Part shown: piece by piece, positions 5,107 to 8,081 of the stretch
How the letters are laid out: the number at the start of each line of letters is the position of its first letter
How positions within the stretch are numbered: the first letter of the stretch is position 1
Assembly: GCA_031554215.1 (NCBI GenBank)
Contig: JAVBKF010000177.1
Span: 1 to 8,081, forward strand
Reading direction: 5' to 3'
Source: JAVBKE01 sp031554215
GTDB lineage: Bacteria > Bacillota > Bacilli > JARBTR01
Length of the DNA stretch: 8,081 bases
Program-made: the position numbers and the translations under genes
The notes under the pieces: model-generated
Told to the model about the DNA's origin: nothing
The model's input: the letters and a program-made list of their open reading frames with translations, nothing else
Databases searched by the model: none

Positions 5107-5166
5107 CTAACCGGGCTTACACCTATAGTCTAACCCACGTTCGGAAGATTACCTAATCGGGGTTAG
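5107..5166 (-). promoter_or_regulatory. Promoter with three 23-bp-phased operator-like palindromes
   Basis: The minus-strand -35 is TTAGGT (5156-5151), spacer 18 bp, -10 TAGACT (5132-5127). Palindromes lie at 5107-5120 (CTAACCGGGCTTAC), 5130-5143 (CTAACCCACGTTCG) and 5153-5166 (CTAATCGGGGTTAG), with exact 23-bp centre spacing. This is the only cassette insulated from the upstream operon by a terminator hairpin (5175-5205), and so the only minus promoter whose outer site neither meets a gene stop nor faces a divergent gene. Confidence 0.8.
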
Positions 5167-5174
5167 ACACAGAA

Positions 5175-5205
5175 CGGCCCCGGAACCCATCAGGTCCCGG
5201 GGCCG
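5175..5205 (-). terminator. Hairpin terminator after the 6112-5220 operon
   Basis: A GC-rich stem pairs 5175-5187 with 5193-5205 around the five-base loop CATCA (5188-5192). It has 13 pairs, with one G:U wobble when transcribed on the minus strand, where the opposite strand would have an A:C mismatch; this favours minus-strand function. No U-tract follows, as is common in high-GC actinobacteria. It lies 15 bases past the stop of the gene at 5220. Confidence 0.75.
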
Positions 5206-5219
5206 CTCACACGTCCGCG

Positions 5220-5516
5220 CTACGCCACACTCCCCAGAGTGGCGACGGCGGAGTGGTCGACCGCGAGGTCAGTGATCCCCAGATCACTGGCGGCCTGCTG
5301 GATCGCGATGAGTGCCGTGTAGCACGCAGCCGCGCGGGCGGGGGCGACCTGGCGCACGAACGGGATGCCGTACTGGACGGCCTCGTCGATCGCGTCCAGT
5401 TCGGTGCGGATGTCGGCGTTCAGGCGCCGCAGGTACGGGGCGACGGAGTTGAACGTGGTGGCCGTCTCGATCGACTGGGCGATCGCGGCGGGCTGGAACT
5501 CGGTGCGGAAGATCAT
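5220..5516 (-). CDS. Helical hypothetical protein, last gene of operon
   Basis: The 98-residue product starts MIFRTEFQPAAIAQSIETA at ATG 5516, chosen because it overlaps the previous stop as ATGA; longer in-frame starts lie within the upstream gene. It is mostly helical, with a Leu/Arg/Asp segment (APYLRRLNADIRTELDAIDEAV, 26-47) able to form a coiled coil and an Ala-rich helix (ARAAACYTALIAIQQAASDLG, 60-80) before a short beta ending. It could be a small dimeric helical bundle. It ends with TAG just before the strong terminator at 5175-5205. Confidence 0.72.
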   Translation of the reverse strand: MIFRTEFQPAAIAQSIETATTFNSVAPYLRRLNADIRTELDAIDEAVQYGIPFVRQVAPARAAACYTALIAIQQAASDLGITDLAVDHSAVATLGSVA

Positions 5517-5710
5517 GCGGCCAGCCCCCACTCGATGACGCCGTCGCCGACGGGCTGGCGGATGATGCCGGACCCGCCGTGCTCGGCGAGGAGTCGGGCG
5601 AACTTCTCCTCGCTCAGCCGCGGGTAGGGGCGGAACTTGGGGAGCGGCTTGGGCTTCCACTTCGGGTCGTGCTTGCGGGCCATGAACTCGGCTACTGTTT
5701 CGCGGGCCAT
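5513..5710 (-). CDS. Small Lys/Pro-rich hypothetical protein
   Basis: The 65-residue product starts MARETVAEFMARKHD. ATG 5710 is preferred because GGAG lies about 7 bases upstream and only one base separates it from the previous stop; an upstream start at 5782 would overlap that gene deeply. A basic, proline-rich middle (DPKWKPKPLPKFRPYP, 15-30) probably forms an extended linker between an N-terminal helix and a helix SEEKFARLLAEHGG. The end, WGLAA, resembles the LAA terminus recognised by ClpXP, possibly by coincidence. Function unknown. Confidence 0.68.
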   Translation of the reverse strand: MARETVAEFMARKHDPKWKPKPLPKFRPYPRLSEEKFARLLAEHGGSGIIRQPVGDGVIEWGLAA

Positions 5711-5711
5711 C

Positions 5712-5891
5712 TCAGGCTCCAATCCATTCTCGGGTGATTCCGGCGTTCTCCAGCCATTCCTCGATGTGCAGGAGCGCGGCATCGCGTGTCTTGTCGCTGA
5801 CGGCGAGGTCGGCGATTTCTTCCAGGGCGGCGCGGTATCCCGCGCTGTAGGCGATCTGACGCGATCGCGAGCGGGCGGTGTCGGCGGCCAT
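5712..5891 (-). CDS. Small helical hypothetical protein
   Basis: The 59-residue product starts MAADTARSRSRQIAYSAGYRAAL at ATG 5891, coupled to the preceding stop as TGATG. It reads as two helices: a basic one with GYRAALEEIADLAV and a second with DAALLHIEEWLENAGI, ending in ITREWIGA. Hydrophobic spacing suggests a helical hairpin. The string ARSRSRQIAYSAGYRAALEE resembles a helix found in several actinophage mini-proteins (a Gly-Tyr-Arg-x-Ala-Leu core), but I cannot name a family. Confidence 0.68.
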   Translation of the reverse strand: MAADTARSRSRQIAYSAGYRAALEEIADLAVSDKTRDAALLHIEEWLENAGITREWIGA

Positions 5892-6112
5892 CAGTTGTCC
5901 GCGGTGTGGACGACGGGGGTCAGGTCGACCCGGGCGGCCAGGACGACCCACAGTTCGCCGAGGGTTTTCTTGCTCGGCTGGAAGTGGGCCACGGCGGCCT
6001 GCTTCGCGGTGTACAGGGTCGGGGCGTAGACCTCGATCTGCTGGTCCTGGTATCCGGCGAGGTAGCCGAACTGGTTCGGGCCGGGCTGGCCGATGATCAC
6101 GGGGTTGGCCAT
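5891..6112 (-). CDS. Small hypothetical protein, first gene of operon
   Basis: The 73-residue product starts MANPVIIGQPGPNQFGYLAG at ATG 6112, with AAAGGAACC about 8-9 bases upstream. The first half is Gly/Asn/Gln-rich with aromatic residues and likely forms a beta sheet (QQIEVYAPTLY), followed by a helix TAKQAAVAHFQPSKKTLGEL and a strong strand LWVVLAARVDL. An alpha/beta miniature fold is likely. It directly follows the promoter at 6128-6187 and its stop overlaps the next gene as TGATG. Function unknown. Confidence 0.74.
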   Translation of the reverse strand: MANPVIIGQPGPNQFGYLAGYQDQQIEVYAPTLYTAKQAAVAHFQPSKKTLGELWVVLAARVDLTPVVHTADN

Positions 6113-6127
6113 GATGGGGTTCCTTTC

Positions 6128-6187
6128 CTAACTGGGCTTACACCTATAGTCTAACTCACGTTAGCAGGATTACCTAATCGGGGTTAG
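6128..6187 (-). promoter_or_regulatory. Promoter with three 23-bp-phased operator-like palindromes
   Basis: The minus-strand -35 is TTAGGT (6177-6172), spacer 18 bp, -10 TAGACT (6153-6148). Palindromes are at 6128-6141 (CTAACTGGGCTTAC), 6151-6164 (CTAACTCACGTTAG, outer five bases of each half fully symmetric) and 6174-6187 (CTAATCGGGGTTAG). This is the best-preserved triple set, with exact 23-bp phasing. The TAA of the putative ADP-ribosyltransferase gene falls at positions 11-13 of the outer site. Confidence 0.8.
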
Positions 6188-6696
6188 GCGACGTATTCCT
6201 CCACCGCGTAGTCCTCGATCAGGTGCGGGTCCAGAACGAACTCATCCTCACCACGACGCTCCTGGAACCGGGCCAGGATCACGTCGGCATCGACCGTGAC
6301 CTGCCACACCTTGCCGACCGCCCCGCCACTCATCCCGTTGAACCGGTTCGCGAACCACGTCGCCCGCTCCAGGTTGTCCGTCCACGACATCCCGTACCGG
6401 TGATCCTCGATCGCCCCGCGGTACAGGGTGACCTCCGGGCCGGGCAATTCCTCACGGTCACGGGCGACACCGTCGTGCAGGTAGTCGCACGGGCTGGCCA
6501 CGGCGTGATCGAACAGGTTCCACCAGATCGACGCGTCCAGGGCCTGCGCGGGCCACTCGGCGGAGCACCACGCATCCGTCACCCCCTGGGCGATGTCGTC
6601 GGCGTCGGTCATCTCACCGTTGACCAGGACGGCCATCGCGAGGGCGTAGGGCATGTCATTGCGGCCCAGGCGGGCCGACACCTCACTCCAGGACAT
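6184..6696 (-). CDS. Putative ADP-ribosyltransferase-fold protein
   Basis: The 170-residue product starts MSWSEVSARLGRND at ATG 6696, joined to the upstream stop as TGATG with GGAAGGA about 9 bases upstream; a longer frame to 6828 lies inside the upstream gene. The C-terminal half carries what looks like the R-S-E signature of arginine-type ADP-ribosyltransferases: LYRG with Arg93, GMSWT with Ser104-Trp105-Thr106 followed by a helix with WFANRF, and an E-x-E (Glu150-Asp151-Glu152) in RGEDEFVLDP. The N-terminal 80 residues are helical and Trp/Asp-rich, of unknown role. Known phage enzymes of this fold, such as T4 ModA and Alt, modify host proteins on infection. The assignment rests on motif order only. 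It is the last gene of its operon, and its TAA lies within an operator. Confidence 0.58.
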   Translation of the reverse strand: MSWSEVSARLGRNDMPYALAMAVLVNGEMTDADDIAQGVTDAWCSAEWPAQALDASIWWNLFDHAVASPCDYLHDGVARDREELPGPEVTLYRGAIEDHRYGMSWTDNLERATWFANRFNGMSGGAVGKVWQVTVDADVILARFQERRGEDEFVLDPHLIEDYAVEEYVA

Positions 6697-6959
6697 CACG
6701 CGGCATCCTTCCACTGGTGGGCCAGGCCCTGGACGGCGGCGGCCCACTGGGCGGCCTCGGCCTCGGTCTGCCACTCCTCCAGCACCGGCTCGTAGACGGC
6801 CGGTTGCCACTCGCCACCCTTCAGCCACTGGTATCCGTCGGGCACGAGCACTCTCACGGCGAGGGCGCCGTCGACGACACGGGAGTGGTCGACCCAGTGG
6901 GCGTTGCGCTTCCCGGCGGCCAGTTCGGCGTTCAGGAACACGAAGTCACCGTCGGGCAT
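6696..6959 (-). CDS. Hypothetical protein
   Basis: The 87-residue product starts MPDGDFVFLNAELAAGKRNAHW at ATG 6959, with GGAGG about 7 bases upstream and TGATG coupling to the previous gene. The central part LAVRVLVPDGYQWLKGGEWQPAVYEPV is beta-rich with several Trp, followed by a Gln/Ala/Trp helix (EEWQTEAEAAQWAAAVQGLAHQW). The sequence ends KDAA, as does the unrelated protein at 3790-3999, because AAGGA of the next ribosome binding site lies in the last codons. It sits between the leader gene and the putative ADP-ribosyltransferase, and could act with it, but there is no motif to prove this. Confidence 0.72.
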   Translation of the reverse strand: MPDGDFVFLNAELAAGKRNAHWVDHSRVVDGALAVRVLVPDGYQWLKGGEWQPAVYEPVLEEWQTEAEAAQWAAAVQGLAHQWKDAA

Positions 6960-7228
6960 CACACACCTCCGAACTCGGCGTCGAACGCCGCGAGGGCCGA
7001 TGCCATGACACCGGCGTGGGTTTTGGCGGCCATGTACTCGTCGGGGCTCAGGACCCGTTGCCACGCTTCGGCGGTCGGGTTCCAGTAGGCGACGAACCAG
7101 TAGTCGCCCTTGGCGCCGGGCTTGGCGTTCAGGGCGTCGACGGTGCGTTCGACCTGGCCCTGGTTTGCGCTCCACTTGTCGGAGACGACGACGTTTCCGA
7201 GGTCTAGGGCGGCGGGTGCGAACATCAT
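6959..7228 (-). CDS. Hypothetical protein, first gene of operon
   Basis: The 89-residue product starts MMFAPAALDLGNVVVSDKW. ATG 7228 is 8 bases from AAAGGA, better than the second Met at 7225. A strand-rich first half (NVVVSDKW, GDYWFVAYWNPTAEAWQRVL) contains a Trp/Tyr cluster that may bind a carbohydrate or protein surface. A Met/Ala helix follows (SPDEYMAAKTHAGVMASALAAFDAEF). It is transcribed from the divergent control region at 7243-7302 and precedes the genes ending in the putative ADP-ribosyltransferase. No family recognised. Confidence 0.74.
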   Translation of the reverse strand: MMFAPAALDLGNVVVSDKWSANQGQVERTVDALNAKPGAKGDYWFVAYWNPTAEAWQRVLSPDEYMAAKTHAGVMASALAAFDAEFGGV

Positions 7229-7242
7229 GACGGTGGTCCTTT

Positions 7243-7302
7243 CTAACCGGGCTTACACCTATAGTCTACCGTCCGAACCCGGGTTTACCTAATCCGGGTT
7301 AG
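7243..7302 (-). promoter_or_regulatory. Minus promoter of a divergent region, operator-like sites
   Basis: The minus-strand -35 is TTAGGT (7292-7287), spacer 18 bp, -10 TAGACT (7268-7263). The inner site CTAACCGGGCTTAC (7243-7256) and outer site CTAATCCGGGTTAG (7289-7302) are good. The middle position (7266-7279) is degenerate, but an extra symmetric core AACCCGGGTT (7276-7285) lies next to the outer site. Centre spacing is still 23 bp. The outer site also lies in the plus promoter, so one bound protein could affect both directions. Confidence 0.75.
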
Positions 7303-7320
7303 TACCATAGACTGCCGGTC
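7284..7320 (+). promoter_or_regulatory. Plus promoter for a leaderless gene, overlapping the operator
   Basis: On the plus strand, -35 TTTACC (7284-7289), an 18-bp spacer and -10 TAGACT (7308-7313) place initiation at about 7320-7321, the ATG of the downstream gene. No ribosome binding site is present upstream of the ATG (CCGGTC). The operator-like palindrome 7289-7302 lies almost entirely in the -35/-10 spacer. Confidence 0.65.
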
Positions 7321-7560
7321 ATGACCTGCGATCACGTCGTCCTCGAAGTGCGGTGCGACCTCCCTGAAGGGCACCACGAAGACATCGAGCACCACATCGA
7401 GATGCCCCTGCCGCCGGACCTGAACGTCCTGATCGACCGCGCGCTGGAGACGATGGAAGACGCCGTCGCCCGCTACAACCGGTCGCGCCGGTTCATGTGG
7501 TTCGCCGTGATCCTCAACCTCGGCGCGGCCGCGTTCGGCGCCTGGAACCTGCTCACCTAG
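7321..7560 (+). CDS. Small tail-anchored membrane protein with Cys/His N-terminus
   Basis: The 79-residue product is the only plus-strand gene. Its N-terminus has Cys3-x-His5 and Cys12, then LPEGHHEDIEHHIE (His18, His19, His24, His25), similar to the C-x-LPxGH-x-x-H pattern I recall from actinophage proteins and possibly metal binding. A helix (LNVLIDRALETMEDAVARYN) leads to Arg-Arg and a single hydrophobic segment at about residues 58-78 (FMWFAVILNLGAAAFGAW), giving a C-tail anchor with the N-terminus in the cytoplasm. ATG 7321 probably coincides with the transcript start. Its TAG interleaves with the TAG of the convergent toxin gene. Superinfection or membrane-related roles are possible but unproven. 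Confidence 0.78.
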   Translation: MTCDHVVLEVRCDLPEGHHEDIEHHIEMPLPPDLNVLIDRALETMEDAVARYNRSRRFMWFAVILNLGAAAFGAWNLLT

Positions 7561-7820
7561 TCCTCGTAGACCTCGCTCCGGTGCGCGGCCTTGATCACGG
7601 TGACCAGGACGTTGCCGTCGTCGATCGTGTACAGCACCCTGTAGTCGCCGACGCGGACCCGATACCAGGGCTTGTTGGTTCCTTTCTTGACGCCGTCGGG
7701 GCGTGGGTCCGTGGCCAGGGCACTGATCACGTCCCGCACCTGCCGCGCGACCCGCGGGTGCATCCGCTGGATCGCCTTCTGCACCTTCCGTTCAACCTGG
7801 ACCGTATACGGCGCGCTCAC
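7557..7820 (-). CDS. relE: RelE/ParE-superfamily toxin
   Basis: The 87-residue product has the usual RelE length and pattern: N-terminal helices (KVQKAIQRMHPRVARQVRDVISAL), the motif KKGTNKPWYRVRVGDYRVLYTI, and a C-terminal HRSEVY. Compared with E. coli RelE, the catalytic Arg61 has a counterpart at Arg61 (DYRVLY), Arg81 precedes SEVY and a late Tyr (Tyr85) matches Tyr87. Basic residues Arg54 and Arg56 sit where RelE has Lys52 and Lys54. An mRNA-cleaving toxin acting on the ribosome is likely. It overlaps the upstream antitoxin as GTGA. The GTG start was chosen for this coupling, and the weaker start may keep toxin below antitoxin. Its symbol is by family only. Confidence 0.82.
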   Translation of the reverse strand: MSAPYTVQVERKVQKAIQRMHPRVARQVRDVISALATDPRPDGVKKGTNKPWYRVRVGDYRVLYTIDDGNVLVTVIKAAHRSEVYED

Positions 7821-8081
7821 CGGGCGGACTCGGCGGCGTCCAGTTCGGCCTCAGCCTGCTCCCAGGGGATGAACTCGCTCGCAGGATCGGCCAGGATGCG
7901 CTCGGCCTCGCGGACGTCGACAGCCATTTCGATCTCATCGAGCAGATCGAGTTCGTGGGCACTGATGAGAACGGCCGCGACCTTGCCGTGGCGGGTGATG
8001 CCGATGCGCTTGTTGTCGCCGTAGCCGATGCGGTTGAGCATGTCGCCCAGGCGATCGCGGACGACGGTGGATGCTACGACG
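7817..8081 (-). CDS. Phd/YefM-family antitoxin, 5' end beyond window
   Basis: The reading frame runs to the window edge without a stop, so the ATG at 8041 is internal: 13 further codons (VVASTVVRDRLGD) precede it and match the Phd/YefM DNA-binding start. The visible sequence continues RIGYGDNKRIGITRHGKVAAVLISAHELDLLDEIE, characteristic of the family (ITRHGKxxAVL). The acidic C-terminal part (FIPWEQAEAELDAAESAR) would wrap and neutralise the toxin. Gene order antitoxin then toxin with a 4-base overlap is canonical. The family normally represses its own operon. That promoter lies outside the window. Confidence 0.85.
   Translation of the reverse strand, partial: VVASTVVRDRLGDMLNRIGYGDNKRIGITRHGKVAAVLISAHELDLLDEIEMAVDVREAERILADPASEFIPWEQAEAELDAAESAR

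Noticed and set aside
6184..6828. N-terminally extended form of the putative ADP-ribosyltransferase
   Set aside because: The extra residues lie inside the upstream gene and are Arg/Gly/Pro-rich. ATG 6696 has TGATG coupling and a GGAAGGA ribosome site.
7817..8041. Complete antitoxin starting at ATG 8041
   Set aside because: The frame continues to the window edge through VVASTVVRDRLGD, which fits the Phd/YefM N-terminus, so the 8041 start would remove much of the DNA-binding domain.
1..8081. tRNA, rRNA, insertion sequence, integrase or attachment site
   Set aside because: I saw no cloverleaf, transposase or recombinase-like frame, and no direct repeat suggestive of att sites within the window.

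Overview
This window looks like an accessory or early gene region of an actinobacterial temperate phage or prophage, or a related mobile element, with Streptomyces or a relative as the likely host. The reasons are the high G+C content, -10 boxes of the actinobacterial form TAGRRT, strong GGAGG/AAAGGA ribosome binding sites, and about 28 tightly packed genes. Most encode proteins of 54-103 residues, joined by ATGA, GTGA or TGATG start/stop overlaps. No structural, replication, integrase or repressor gene is visible, so phage versus other element is an inference. Nearly everything is on the minus strand and reads right to left.

Layout from the right. A Phd/YefM-type antitoxin (cut by the window edge) and a RelE/ParE-type toxin occupy 7557-8081. 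They converge on the only plus-strand gene, a small tail-anchored membrane protein (7321-7560), and the two stop codons interleave. A bidirectional control region (7243-7320) then starts a three-gene minus operon (7228 down to 6184) that ends in a candidate ADP-ribosyltransferase-fold protein. Further minus operons follow, each with its own promoter: 6112-5220 (four genes, ended by a strong hairpin terminator), 5091-4272 (four genes), 4202-3491 (three genes), 3448-3164 (one gene, leaderless), 3112-1289 (five genes, leaderless start, including a ParB-like DGQHR protein and three Cys/His-rich mini-proteins), 1221-510 (three genes), and 437-1 (two genes, the last cut by the edge).

The most striking feature is regulatory. 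Six promoters carry the same cassette of about 60 bp: three 14-bp palindromes of the form CTAAYNNNNRTTAG, centred about 23 bp apart, over the -35 box, the -10 box and the first transcribed bases. A single copy of the motif lies upstream of a seventh promoter, and a weaker relative lies in an eighth. This implies one regulator, not in the window, controlling nearly all units at once, comparable in logic to the dispersed inverted-repeat operators of the phiC31 repressor. In four cassettes the stop codon of the preceding gene sits at the identical position inside the outer palindrome, which suggests the cassettes spread or recombined as modules. Three other transcripts appear leaderless, with the -10 box 6-7 bases before ATG.

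Most of the small proteins cannot be assigned a function. The recognisable pieces are a ParB-like protein, a putative ADP-ribosyltransferase, a toxin-antitoxin pair and mini zinc-binding-like proteins. These fit a set of host-takeover, defence or immunity accessory genes kept under one switch, but that role is inferred.
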